Source: Planctomycetaceae bacterium (GTDB lineage: Bacteria > Planctomycetota > UBA1135 > GCA-002686595). Taken from it: 64,000 bases of DNA. Positions 53,226-64,000 of this stretch are shown here, piece after piece. The notes under the pieces were generated by a model, which was not told the DNA's origin, did no database searches, and was given only the letters and a program-made list of their open reading frames with translations. Position 1 is the stretch's first letter. Each line of letters opens with the position of its first letter. Both the position numbers and the translations under genes were made by a program. The DNA lies in assembly GCA_016125265.1 (NCBI GenBank), contig WGMC01000007.1:1-64000 (forward strand). Direction: 5' to 3'.

Positions 53226-54446
53226 ATGCGCCGCATCGCGCTCGTCAACCAAAAGGGTGGTGTCGGCAAGACAACCACCGCCGTCAACCTCGGCGCAGCC
53301 CTGGCCCGAACGGGTCGGCGTGTGGTGCTCGTGGACCTGGATCCCCAGGGCAACTTGAGCACCCACCTCAGCGTGGAAGTGGAGCGCGGGGCGCCCTCGA
53401 GCTACGGCGTGTTGACCGGCTCGTTCACCATGGCCCAGGCGATCGTGCCCACGCGCACACCGGGGCTTTCCGTGGTGCCGACGAACGTGGACCTCGCCGG
53501 CGCCGAACTCGAAATGGCCAGCGAGATGGGCCGCGAGTTGATCCTGCGCGAAGCGGTGGACGAGTGGGAAGAGAAGGCCCGCGCCGCAACCGGTGGTGCG
53601 CCCGCCGAGTACCTGATCTTCGACTGTCCGCCAAGCCTTGGCCTGCTGTCCATCAACGCGCTCGTCGCGGCGCGCGAAGTGTTCATCGCACTGCAGACGG
53701 AGTTTCTCGCGCTGCAGGGCATGACCCGGCTCCTCGACGTGATCGGCCTCTTGCAACGCCGCTTGAATCCGACGTTGGCCGTCACCGGCATCGTGCCGTG
53801 CCTCTACGACAGTCGGCTGCGCCTCGCGCGCGAAGTGCTCGGCGAGCTGCGCCGCTACTTCCCCGAACAGTGTTTTCGGCGCGCCATCGGCACCAACGTA
53901 AAACTGGCCGAGGCGCCGAGCTACGGCCAAAGTGTGTTCGAGTACGCGCCCGAATCCAGCGGTGCGCGCGATTACGAGCAGCTCGCGGAAGAGGTGTTGG
54001 AGCAAGAGCGCCACGGACGTGCGACCACACCGACGGCGAGTGCGGCTGCGGCCACGGCTGCCACGGGTGCGTCCGACGAGGCCGTGGACAACGCGGTGCT
54101 TGAGAACGCGCCGCTCGCGGAGGTGCTGGTGCCGCGGCCCGAACACTCCGCCGTGCAGAAGAGCGACGCGCGTGAAGAGCCATCTGCGCCCATCCACGGC
54201 GATGGTGCGGAGCCCGCGTCGCGCGAGACGCACGACCCGCACGCCGCCGAAGTTTCCGACGCCTCTGCCGACGACTCCGCCGACGCCGCGCAGCGCGAAG
54301 CCGACGACAGCACCACGACGGACCACGGCGCGCGCGGGTCGACGGCGGACGCGACGCGGTTCGAACCGCACGAACTCGCGGAGCTGCCCGAGTTGCCCGA
54401 CGACGCGATCGAAGTCGAGCCGGGCCGTGGACGCAGCTCGGCCTGA
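53226..54446 (+). CDS. parA: Chromosome-partition ATPase ParA (Soj) with long acidic tail
   Basis: 406 aa from ATG 53226. The deviant Walker A motif NQKGGVGKTTTAVNLG (residues 8-23) and the Walker B LIFDCPPSLGLLS identify ParA/Soj. The typical end of the ATPase domain (GARDYEQLAEEVL) falls near residue 255. The remaining 145 or so residues are Ala-, Glu- and Asp-rich and look disordered, which most ParA proteins lack. ParA uses ATP-dependent DNA binding to move ParB-parS complexes. It sits between bshB1 (56 bp) and bshA (20-bp overlap), far from parB at 43.7 kb. Confidence 0.94.
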   Translation: MRRIALVNQKGGVGKTTTAVNLGAALARTGRRVVLVDLDPQGNLSTHLSVEVERGAPSSYGVLTGSFTMAQAIVPTRTPGLSVVPTNVDLAGAELEMASEMGRELILREAVDEWEEKARAATGGAPAEYLIFDCPPSLGLLSINALVAAREVFIALQTEFLALQGMTRLLDVIGLLQRRLNPTLAVTGIVPCLYDSRLRLAREVLGELRRYFPEQCFRRAIGTNVKLAEAPSYGQSVFEYAPESSGARDYEQLAEEVLEQERHGRATTPTASAAAATAATGASDEAVDNAVLENAPLAEVLVPRPEHSAVQKSDAREEPSAPIHGDGAEPASRETHDPHAAEVSDASADDSADAAQREADDSTTTDHGARGSTADATRFEPHELAELPELPDDAIEVEPGRGRSSA

Positions 54447-55524
54447 ATCGGCACCCGTTCCGCGGGTCGCGTTGCTAGCCCTCGGCGGGATCGGCGGCAG
54501 TTCCAGCGCCGCGGCCGAAGTGGCGTTGGCGCTGGCCGAGGCGGGCGGAGCTCCCGTGCTGTTCGGCGCGCGTCCCGTGCCCCGCCTGTCCGCCCTTCCA
54601 GGTGAGGCGTGCGCGCCGCAGCCCGGGCCAGGTTGGGTCGAGGCCCTACCCGGGCCGGCGCTGGCCGCCGCCCTCGAGCGGGAACACCGAGTTCGGCCGT
54701 TCGACCTCGTGCACGTGCACTTCGCCGGTGCGCACCTACCGATCGCCCTGGCGTTTGCCCGCCATGCGGGCCTTCCCGTTGCGCTGACCCTGCACGGCAG
54801 CGACGTCGCAGCGGATTCCAGGCGCGGCGCCCTGACCGCGCTGGCCGCCCGTTGCGCGGCAGTGGCCGTACCCTCCGAATGGCTACGAGTGCAGTGCAAA
54901 GAGGAAGTTGAGGAGGCTCAAGTGATCCCCAATTTCCTAGATTGCGCGCGTTGGGTCGACGACGTGCCTCGGGGGGAGTCTCGACAGGTCCCTGGGACGC
55001 CTAACCTCCTTTTTGTGGGACATTTAGAGCCATGGAAAGGTCTAGATGTGCTCCTCAGCGCCCTCGAGCTGCTGCCTGAACCACGACCCAGCCTCCGGGT
55101 CCACGGTGACGGCTCGTTGGCGGCGCCGTTGGCGGCCCGGGCGCCCCGGGGAGTGCGGTTCCTCGGGCCGGTGCCCCTCGGACCCAAAGACCTCCACGCG
55201 GCCGACCTGGTGGTGGTGCCGAGCCGCAGGGAGTCCTTCGGGATGGTCGCCCTGGAGGCCCTCGCCGCCGGTTGCCCCCTGTTGGCGAGCGCGGTGGGCG
55301 GCCTCGTGGACCTGGTGGGTCCCGCCGGCCGACTGGTGCCACCCGGGGACCCGCGGGGTCTCGCCGACGCGATCCAGGACACGTTCGCGGACCCCAAGAG
55401 CACCCGAGCGCTCGCCGACAGGGCCCGAGCGCTCGCCGACATGGGTCGGTCGCGCGCGCGGGAGCGCTACGATCGCGCGTTGGGCCTCGAACGCCACCTC
55501 GCGTTCTACGCGGGCCTCCTCTAG
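54427..55524 (+). CDS. bshA: BshA-type glycosyltransferase (N-acetylglucosaminyl-malate synthase)
   Basis: 365 aa from GTG 54427, overlapping the parA end by 20 bp. It is a GT-B fold GT4 enzyme: LGGIGGSSSAAAEVALALAEAG, LTLHGSDVAADSR, VIPNFLDCARW and LEALAAGCPLLAS with the nucleotide-sugar Glu. TLHGSD and IPNFLD correspond to BshA's TLHGTD and VIPNFVD. BshA joins GlcNAc to L-malate. The call relies partly on the bshC and bshB1 neighbours, as GT4 enzymes look alike; an unrelated GT4 is the alternative. Around 54900-55030 the DNA is noticeably less GC-rich. Confidence 0.78.
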   Translation: MDAARPESAPVPRVALLALGGIGGSSSAAAEVALALAEAGGAPVLFGARPVPRLSALPGEACAPQPGPGWVEALPGPALAAALEREHRVRPFDLVHVHFAGAHLPIALAFARHAGLPVALTLHGSDVAADSRRGALTALAARCAAVAVPSEWLRVQCKEEVEEAQVIPNFLDCARWVDDVPRGESRQVPGTPNLLFVGHLEPWKGLDVLLSALELLPEPRPSLRVHGDGSLAAPLAARAPRGVRFLGPVPLGPKDLHAADLVVVPSRRESFGMVALEALAAGCPLLASAVGGLVDLVGPAGRLVPPGDPRGLADAIQDTFADPKSTRALADRARALADMGRSRARERYDRALGLERHLAFYAGLL

Positions 55525-55538
55525 AGCCCCCCACGGCG

Positions 55539-56714
55539 ATGGCCATCCACCTGGACCACAACGCGACGACGCCCCTGCGTCCCGAGGCCCGAGCTGCGTG
55601 GCTGGAGGCACTCGACGCCGGCCTCGGCAATCCGTCCAGCCTGCACACGTCGGGGCGGCGCGCGCGCCAGTGCATCGACGAGGCCCGCGAGCGCGTCGCG
55701 GCCGCCCTCGGTGTGCACGAGGAGGAGGTGCTGTTCACGGGTGGGGCCACCGAGGCGATCCACCTGGCGATCGCGGGCCACCTCGGAACCGTGGGTCCGG
55801 GCGCGGCGTTCGCGTCGGCGCCGACGGAACACGCGGCCGTCCGGGGTGCGGCCGAGCGCCTCGTCGCCCGCGGCCACCCGCACCGAAGTCTGGCGGTCGA
55901 CCGCGAGGGCGAGCTCGTGCCCGACACGCTGGAGCAGGCGGCCACGGCCGGAGGCCTGGCCCTGGTGGCCCTCTCGGCGGGCAACCACGAGATCGGCACG
56001 GCCCACGACGTGCCGCGGGCCCGCGAATTGCTCGGCCGCGGCCCGGGGCGACCGCGGCTGTTCGTCGATGGCGTCCAGGCCCTCGGGCGACGGCCGCTGG
56101 AGCTCGACGGCGTGGACATGGCCGCCTTCTCCGCGCACAAGCTGGGCGGCCCCTTGGGGGTGGGTGTGCTCGTCGTGCGCCGGGGTGTGCCCCTCGGACC
56201 CATCCTGGCCGGCGGTGGACAGGAGAGGGGCCTGCGCCCGGGCACGGAGAACGCGGCCGCGCTCACCGCGGCTGCCGTGGCGATCGAGTTGGCCGTGGCC
56301 GAACGCGTCGAGACCGCCGCGCGCATGGCCGCGTTGACGGGAGCGATGTGGCGCGCGCTCGCCGCGCGGGTGCCGGGCATCGAGTTGGCCGGTCCGCCGC
56401 TCGAGCGCGAACGCCGTTTGCCCAATACCTTGTGTGTCCTCGCGCCGCCGGGCGCGGCGGATGGCAGGATGTTGGTGGCGCGCCTCGACTTGGAGGGACT
56501 CGAAGTCAGCGCGGGTTCGGCCTGCGCCAGCGGCTCCCTCGAACCGTCGCCGGTGCTGCTCGCCCTTGGTTACGAACCTGACCGCGCCCGCGCGGCGCTG
56601 CGCCTCTCGGTTGGCGCGACAACCACCGCCGAAGAAAGTCAACGCGCTGTGGACATCTTGGTGTCGGTTTTGGTCCCGTCGCGCGCAAGGTGCAGCAGCG
56701 ACGGCCCGTTGTGA
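55539..56714 (+). CDS. Cysteine desulfurase (NifS/IscS family)
   Basis: 391 aa from ATG 55539, 14 bp after bshA. The opening IHLDHNATTPLRPEA and GNPSSLHTSGRRAR are class-V aminotransferase desulfurase marks. The PLP Lys lies in FSAHKLGGPLGVG, and the persulfide Cys loop is SAGSACASGSLEPS. It mobilises sulfur from cysteine for Fe-S clusters or thiolation. Being next to the bacillithiol genes, it may work with a bacillithiol-linked sulfur or Fe-S route, but this is inference. No iscU/sufU gene is present in the window. Confidence 0.93.
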   Translation: MAIHLDHNATTPLRPEARAAWLEALDAGLGNPSSLHTSGRRARQCIDEARERVAAALGVHEEEVLFTGGATEAIHLAIAGHLGTVGPGAAFASAPTEHAAVRGAAERLVARGHPHRSLAVDREGELVPDTLEQAATAGGLALVALSAGNHEIGTAHDVPRARELLGRGPGRPRLFVDGVQALGRRPLELDGVDMAAFSAHKLGGPLGVGVLVVRRGVPLGPILAGGGQERGLRPGTENAAALTAAAVAIELAVAERVETAARMAALTGAMWRALAARVPGIELAGPPLERERRLPNTLCVLAPPGAADGRMLVARLDLEGLEVSAGSACASGSLEPSPVLLALGYEPDRARAALRLSVGATTTAEESQRAVDILVSVLVPSRARCSSDGPL

Positions 56715-57184
56715 AGAACGTGCGCATGTTTGGGGATATCTGACGTTGACCCCTCCGGGCAGCGGCTCTCTAATGCGCCCCGACCGCCGACCGAAGCGAA
56801 CCCCACTGGGGTCCGCACCGGACGGCGACCGCGACGAACTCCCGAGCCTAGCCACATCGACGCCCCCGGGCGCCGACGCGCGGCGGACGACGGACGCCCG
56901 CGGCGAAGTCTTCACCGCACAAACGACCACCTGCTTCGAGAGCGCTGTCCCCGTCCCGTGCACCAGCGTTTCCCCATCGCCCGCGACCTGACGCCGCTCC
57001 GCACCCACACCGGTGTGGCGCCGCGCGACGCCGTGGGCTGTGGACGCGCCGGTCCGCGACGGAACCGGACTTGAGTCAGAGGCCCTCCCGGGAGTAGCGC
57101 ACGAGCGCGGCCCGGTGGGCTGCCCTCGCACATCGGCACTCCAGCCAACCGGCGGCGCGCAACGCCCCGGCCCATCCTCCCGGC
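56715..57184. other. dnaA upstream region
   Basis: 470 bp. A strong promoter match lies at 56746-56774 near its left end. The rest is GC-rich with no convincing gene; the frame starting inside the promoter (ATG 56773, about 72 aa) is a low-complexity Arg/Pro/Thr peptide and is not claimed. It may be a long dnaA leader. Confidence 0.55.
56746..56774 (+). promoter_or_regulatory. Sigma-70-type promoter upstream of dnaA
   Basis: TTGACC (56746-56751) and TCTAAT (56769-56774) are separated by exactly 17 bp; each is one base from consensus. Transcription would begin near 56782, about 400 bp before the dnaA ATG. It is the best such pair I found. Confidence 0.6.
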
Positions 57185-58819
57185 ATGCAGTCCAAGACCC
57201 CCCATCACGTGCCCGCCGACGAGCCCCCCCAATCGCCCGACGACGCGGCCGACCGCACCTCCGCGGGTCGACCGGTGGCGGTCCACGCGGGCGCGCCGGG
57301 GGCACGTGGCGCCGGCGCCTCCCACGACGCTGCAACGCCCGTGGACGACCGGGCGCTTCCCGGTCCCACGGCGCCCTCGGCCCGGGAACTGGAAGCCCTC
57401 TGGCGCGCGATCCTGGATGTCCTCGCCGCCCAGGTGCAACGGGAGCAGTTCGCCACGTGGTTCCTGTCCACGGCTTTGCGCGGCCTCGACGAAGGCCGCG
57501 TGACCATCGCAGTCAGCACGGGCTTCACGTCCGAGTGGCTGCAAAAGTACTACCGCACCCAGATCGAGTCGGCCGTGACCGAAGTGCTCGGCGCGGCGCA
57601 CGAGCTGGTGTTCGTCGTCGATCCCGAGCTGACGCTGCAGACCCGCGCGGCCAGCGCCGCCCAACGCGAGTTGCGCAGCGACCGACCCGAGACGCCCGAG
57701 AGCCGCGTCGCACCCGTCGACCACCCGAACAGCATCTCCAGTGGGCGACCGACCCGCGCTGCGCCGTCGCGCATGGGTCTGCTCTCGGCCAGCGACTTCG
57801 GTCTCAACGGCAACTACCGTTTCGAGAACTTCGTGGTCGGTCCTTGCAACCGCTTCGCGCAGGCCGCCGCCTTCGGTGTGTCCGAGTCACCGGGCAAGAC
57901 CTACAACCCGTTCTTCCTGCACGGCAACGTCGGTCTCGGAAAGACCCACCTGATGCAGTCGCTGTGCCACGCGCTGCTCGAGCGCGATCCGAACATCGGG
58001 ATCCTGTACCTGTCCTGCGAGACGTTCGTCAACCACTTCATCAACGCCCTCGAGAACGGCGACCTGCAGAAGTTCCGCAACAAGTACCGCAACGTCGACG
58101 TGCTCGTCGTCGACGACATCCACCTCTTGGCGAACAAGGAACGCACCCAAGAGGAGTTCTTCCACACGTTCAACACGCTCTACAACGCGGGCAAGCAGAT
58201 CGTGCTGTCCTCGGACAGTCCGCCGAAGGACATCCCCAGCCTGCAGGGACGCCTCGTGTCCCGCTTCAAGTGGGGCCTCGTCACCGAGATGGAGCCGCCC
58301 TGCTACGAAACACGGATGGCGATCCTCAAGCGCAAGAGCCGCGAGCGCGGCTCCGAGTTGCCCGAGGACGTGGCCCGGCTCCTGGCCGAACGCCTCGACA
58401 CGAACATCCGCGAACTCGAAGGAGCCGTCACCAAGGTGCTCGGTTTTGCAGGACTGGCCAAACTGCCGGTGACGGTGGAACTGGCCCGCGAGTGCCTCCG
58501 CGACGTCTTCTCCCAGCGGGTCGGCGCGCCCACGATGGAAGACGTGCTTCGAGTGGTGACCGAACACTTCGGCGTGCGACTCGCGGACCTGCAGTCGCGC
58601 AAACGCACCGCCCAGATCGCCCACGCCCGACAGGTGGGCATGTACCTGGCCCGCCAGGTCACTCGCCTCTCCCTCGAGGAGATCGGCGGGTTCTACGGGG
58701 GCCGCGACCACTCGACCGTGCTGTACGCGATCCACAAGGTCTCGGCCGCGGCCAAGTCCGAGGCGGAATCCCAGGAAGTGCTCTCCGACCTCCTCGCGCG
58801 TCTGCGCGGCCGGACCTAA
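57185..58819 (+). CDS. dnaA: Chromosomal replication initiator DnaA
   Basis: 544 aa from ATG 57185. An unusual disordered N-terminal extension (about 1-65) precedes domain I (about 66-150, LEALWRAILDVLAAQVQREQ). The linker runs to about 215. The AAA+ domain has Walker A GNVGLGKTH, Walker B VLVVDDIHLLA and sensor motifs. Domain IV ends with the DNA-binding signature GGRDHSTVLYAIHKV. DnaA binds DnaA boxes at oriC and opens DNA. The neighbouring 782-bp gap before dnaN looks like oriC. The first 65 residues are the only doubtful part of the start. Confidence 0.97.
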   Translation: MQSKTPHHVPADEPPQSPDDAADRTSAGRPVAVHAGAPGARGAGASHDAATPVDDRALPGPTAPSARELEALWRAILDVLAAQVQREQFATWFLSTALRGLDEGRVTIAVSTGFTSEWLQKYYRTQIESAVTEVLGAAHELVFVVDPELTLQTRAASAAQRELRSDRPETPESRVAPVDHPNSISSGRPTRAAPSRMGLLSASDFGLNGNYRFENFVVGPCNRFAQAAAFGVSESPGKTYNPFFLHGNVGLGKTHLMQSLCHALLERDPNIGILYLSCETFVNHFINALENGDLQKFRNKYRNVDVLVVDDIHLLANKERTQEEFFHTFNTLYNAGKQIVLSSDSPPKDIPSLQGRLVSRFKWGLVTEMEPPCYETRMAILKRKSRERGSELPEDVARLLAERLDTNIRELEGAVTKVLGFAGLAKLPVTVELARECLRDVFSQRVGAPTMEDVLRVVTEHFGVRLADLQSRKRTAQIAHARQVGMYLARQVTRLSLEEIGGFYGGRDHSTVLYAIHKVSAAAKSEAESQEVLSDLLARLRGRT

Positions 58820-58830
58820 CCCCCTATCGA

Positions 58831-58849
58831 GGACGGGCGGGGCCCGTCC
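58831..58849 (+). terminator. Hairpin after dnaA
   Basis: GGACGGGC (58831-58838) and GCCCGTCC (58842-58849) form a perfect 8-bp stem, 11 bp after the dnaA stop. No T-tract follows. Confidence 0.5.
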
Positions 58850-59503
58850 CGAGCGCCCGCCGCCACACCCTCGCAGCCCCGCGAGAGGCCGCCCCTGGGG
58901 CCCCAGGACACACCCCGACGGACGGCCTGCCAAGGGGCGCCCTGGAGCCTGGAATTCCGCGCCCTGGGCCGGCACTTGACAGGCGGGGAAGCCGCCCGGA
59001 GGCACTACACTGTGGCGCGGTCCACGTGCGTGGAAAGTCCGCCGCTGCGCTGCCCCAGCGCCGGGGCCCTGGGCCCCGTGCGCCATCGGCCAACAGGGCT
59101 GACGGAACCCGCTCAATGGCCCCCAATGGGCCTCCAACGCCCCCACCGTACCCACATGCAACCCAAGCACCGGCGCTCGATTCCCGCGGAACCCGCCGGA
59201 TCTGCCTGTGGACGGAGTGTGGAGAACTGCCCAAAAACCCCTGCGTGGGCCGCCCAACCTGCGTGCATCCGCCGTGGAGTGCGCGTGGAATCACCGTGGA
59301 GTCGAGCGGCACTTCTCCACGCGGAATCCGGCCGTTCGGCGACGGTCTCCCCGCCCTGTGGAAGAACTTCAAGAAGGACCCCTTCGTTCCACCGTTTCTC
59401 CACCGTGCCAAGGGCGCTCTGCACACGCCGTGCAGCACACCTAAGTCCCGGCCGACCAACGACCTAGAAGATCGTCGTTCCCACTTATCCAAGATTCGGC
59501 GGC

Positions 59504-59535
59504 CCCTAGATGATTAAGAAGATCCTTCTTTTAGG
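59504..59535. repeat. AT-rich nested inverted repeat near dnaN
   Basis: Inner arms AAGAAG (59516-59521) and CTTCTT (59525-59530) have loop ATC; outer arms CCCTA and TAGGG flank them. The right side is T-rich (CTTCTTTTA). It is the least GC-rich spot in the origin gap and may be the unwinding element or a dnaN leader stem. Confidence 0.5.
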
Positions 59536-59601
59536 GATGTATCCACGGAAAGGACCCCACCCGTCGGAGCAAGCCGTCCACCGCCTACCGGAGCCTCGAA
59601 C

Positions 59602-60702
59602 ATGAAAGTCCTGTGCAACCACGAACGCCTGCGCGAAGGCCTCGCCCTGGTGAACAGCGTGATCCCCACCAAGTCCCCGCGGCCGGCGGTCGAGAACGTC
59701 TTGCTCGTCGCCACCGACGATGCGCTCGAGTTGGTCGGCACGGACCTCGAGGTCTCGCTGCGGCTGCGCATCGAAGACGTCAAGGTGCTGGAACCCGGCA
59801 CCGCCTTGGCGCCCGGCCGCGTCACCAGCGACTTCGTGCGGGACCTCGTCGGCGAGACGGTGGAGCTCGAACGGGACGGCGACCAACTGGTCATCACCTC
59901 GGGTGCCGACCGGTGCGAGCTACCCACGGTAGACCCCGACGAGTACCCCGTCGTCGCGCACTTCGACGCGGCCGGCTCGCTCTCTCTGCAGGCGGGCACC
60001 TTCACCAAACTGGTCGGCCGCACGGCGTTTGCGGCGGCCCGCGAACAGGGGCGCTACGCGATGCACGGCATCCTGACCCTGGTCGAGGACGGTGTCTTGC
60101 GCATGGTGGGGACCGACGGGCGGCGCTTGGCCGTGGCCTCGAACCCGATCGACGCCGACTCGGGCCCGCCGCGCCGCGCGATCGTGCCCACCAAGGGCAT
60201 GCAGACGATCGTCCGTGTGTTGAGCGACCCCCTCGAACAGGTGCAGATCCAGTTCGGGTCGAACCAACTCGGTGTCAAGACCCGCCGAGCCGAGGTGTTC
60301 GCGCGGTTGATCGAAGGCGACTTCCCGCGGTACGCCGCGGTGATCCCGTCCGAGACCAACCACTCCGTCGAAGCGGACGCCGAACTGCTGGCGCGCAAGC
60401 TCCGCCTCGTTTCGAACGTGACCACGTCCGACGCACGCGCCGTGCGAGTGGGCCTGCGCGCGGACCGGATCACGCTGCACGGTCGTTCGACCAGCACGGG
60501 CCAGGCGACCTCCGAGTTGGAGGCCGTCGCCAAAGGGACCGAAGCCGAGATCACATTCAACCCGGACTTCATCATGGAAGGTCTCAAGAACTGCGAGAGC
60601 GACCGTGTGCGCCTCGAGTTCAACGAACGCACGTCCCCGGGCAAGTTCACCCTGGGCGAGAACTACGTCTACATCGTGATGCCGATCACGGTGGATCTTT
60701 GA
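59602..60702 (+). CDS. dnaN: DNA polymerase III sliding clamp (beta subunit)
   Basis: 366 aa from ATG 59602, normal length. Three clamp domains: the first begins MKVLCNHERLREGLALVNSV, the middle includes GRYAMHGILTLVEDG and RMVGTDGRRLAVAS, and the end has the diagnostic YVYIVMPITVDL. It forms the ring that holds polymerase on DNA. It follows the oriC-like gap and precedes dciA by 72 bp. Confidence 0.97.
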   Translation: MKVLCNHERLREGLALVNSVIPTKSPRPAVENVLLVATDDALELVGTDLEVSLRLRIEDVKVLEPGTALAPGRVTSDFVRDLVGETVELERDGDQLVITSGADRCELPTVDPDEYPVVAHFDAAGSLSLQAGTFTKLVGRTAFAAAREQGRYAMHGILTLVEDGVLRMVGTDGRRLAVASNPIDADSGPPRRAIVPTKGMQTIVRVLSDPLEQVQIQFGSNQLGVKTRRAEVFARLIEGDFPRYAAVIPSETNHSVEADAELLARKLRLVSNVTTSDARAVRVGLRADRITLHGRSTSTGQATSELEAVAKGTEAEITFNPDFIMEGLKNCESDRVRLEFNERTSPGKFTLGENYVYIVMPITVDL

Positions 60703-60774
60703 TCTCGGCGGACAAGCGATGACCGTGGACTCGCTATCGGCAAAAGGTTTGGCCGCGAACGAACCCCTTCGTCC

Positions 60775-63545
<2,771 letters not shown>

Positions 63546-63579
63546 CCCGGGGGAGCGGCCCCGCGAGGCCGCGCCCGGG
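63546..63579 (+). terminator. Terminator-like long stem after gyrB
   Basis: CCCGGG (63546-63551) with CCCGGG (63574-63579), and GCGGCC (63555-63560) with GGCCGC (63567-63572), can form one nested stem right after the stop. There is no T-run. Confidence 0.5.
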
Positions 63580-63709
63580 CGCCCGAGGCCCGGCCGTGCG
63601 GGATTTCGAGGGGGGGTGCGGATCGGGCCTCAAGGCGTCCGGGGGAGGTGGCCGAAAGCCCCTCGACCGTCCCCCCGTCCCCGGGTCCAGGCGGCACCCC
63701 CTACGCCCC

Positions 63710-64000
63710 GTGAAGAGCCATTTCCGTCTGGAGTACGAGCGCCTGGCCGATGCCCTGCGCCATCACCGCCTGATCGAGGCCGAGGCGCTGCGCCTGACCT
63801 TGCATCAATGCCTGTCCACGGGAGCGCTGTTTCCGGACGTGTTGGTGCGCGACGGCCTCGTTTCCGACTGGGAGCTCTCGCGCCTCTGCTGCGAGACCTT
63901 CAACTTGCCGTTCCTGCCGATCGAGGCCTACCAGCCCGACAAGAAGCTGCTGGACGGCATCGACGTCGAGTACCTGCGCCAGTACGGCCTGGTGCCTTTG
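63710..64000 (+). CDS. Protein with GspE/MshE N-terminal domain, cut by window edge
   Basis: 97 residues seen, from GTG 63710 to the right edge with no stop. The segment DVLVRDGLVSDWELSRLCCE, then FNLPFLPIEAYQPDKKLLDG and YLRQYGLVPL, follows the MshEN pattern of type II secretion/type IV pilus ATPases (LxxxGLIxxxxLxxALAxQxxLPFxxL...YRVLPL). It may begin a GspE/PilB ATPase or a smaller protein carrying only this cyclic-di-GMP-binding-type domain. The rest is outside the window. Confidence 0.75.
   Translation, partial: MKSHFRLEYERLADALRHHRLIEAEALRLTLHQCLSTGALFPDVLVRDGLVSDWELSRLCCETFNLPFLPIEAYQPDKKLLDGIDVEYLRQYGLVPL

Larger units (their letters stand above)
58820..59601. other. oriC: Putative oriC between dnaA and dnaN
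   Basis: 782 bp with no gene. DnaA-box-like 9-mers (E. coli consensus TTATCCACA) cluster in its right half. TTCTCCACA (minus, 59218-59226), TTCTCCACG (59313-59321) and TTCTCCACC (59396-59404) share TTCTCCAC; TTATCCAAG (59485-59493) and GTATCCACG (59539-59547) are others. An AT-rich dyad at 59504-59535 (CCCTA...AAGAAG-ATC-CTTCTT...TAGGG) lies next to these boxes and could be the unwinding element. Location between dnaA and dnaN is the commonest for bacterial origins. Box variants are weaker than consensus, so the exact origin remains unproven. Confidence 0.7.

Noticed and set aside
56773..56991. Small frame (about 72 aa) after the dnaA promoter
   Set aside because: Its start lies within the -10 element and the peptide is low-complexity with no ribosome site.
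58976..59011. TTGACA (58976) with TACACT (59006) as a promoter in the origin gap
   Set aside because: The spacer is 24 bp, too long for a normal sigma-70 promoter, and it contains a small GC hairpin.
59032..59040. GGAAAGTCC, a motif seen in RNase P RNA
   Set aside because: Only nine bases match; no other conserved RNase P elements surround it.

Overview
This window is about 64 kb of high-GC bacterial chromosome that includes the replication origin region. Gene content and style point to a Planctomycetota-like organism, with moderate confidence. The supporting signs are the order dnaA - oriC - dnaN - dciA (DUF721) - gyrB with no recF, a planctomycete-style GyrA, several secreted zinc-peptidase-like proteins of the DUF1570 kind, and a secreted protein ending in a C-terminal domain that I associate with planctomycete exported proteins. 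TonB-type energisation, a TonB-dependent receptor, a lipoprotein and MurJ indicate a diderm cell with a peptidoglycan pathway. I see no insertion sequence, prophage, CRISPR array, tRNA or rRNA.

Region 1 (1-11.9 kb, all minus strand) is an outer-membrane uptake module. In transcription order it holds a secreted beta-helix protein, a secreted helical-repeat protein, a TonB-dependent receptor with an N-terminal carboxypeptidase-regulatory-like domain, a DUF3450 protein, a large TtpC-like ExbB, a standard ExbB, ExbD, TonB and a TPR lipoprotein cut by the window edge. Region 2 (12.2-19.9 kb, minus) carries nrdJ with a strong terminator, then murJ, a GatB/YqeY-domain gene and gyrA. Region 3 (20-42.3 kb, mostly minus) mixes housekeeping genes (rnhC, cystathionine beta-synthase, a csaA-like/cstA/histidine kinase operon, lysophospholipid acyltransferase, DUF72, alpha/beta hydrolase) with secreted proteins of unknown role. 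Four of the latter share one peptidase-like core; two keep HExxH and two have lost it. A fifth ends in a GspG-pseudopilin-like domain.

Region 4 (42.5-48.6 kb) is where coding direction changes. It holds a membrane-anchored cyclophilin, parB, three parS palindromes (two inside a membrane-protein gene), a metallophosphoesterase, an unusual protein ending in an HPr domain, and a short sigma-70 factor. Region 5 (48.7-56.7 kb, plus) holds hemW, pyrF, the three bacillithiol genes bshC, bshB1 and bshA with parA between the last two, and a cysteine desulfurase. Region 6 (56.7-64 kb, plus) holds a good promoter, dnaA, a 782-bp oriC-like gap with DnaA-box-like motifs and an AT-rich dyad, dnaN, dciA, gyrB and the start of a gene with a GspE/MshE N-terminal domain.

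Tightly coupled genes (GTGA, TTGA and TAGATG junctions) recur: gyrA/yqeY, cstA/kinase, acyltransferase/DUF72/hydrolase and bshC/bshB1. Many long open frames opposite real genes are artefacts of GC-rich codon use and are left out.
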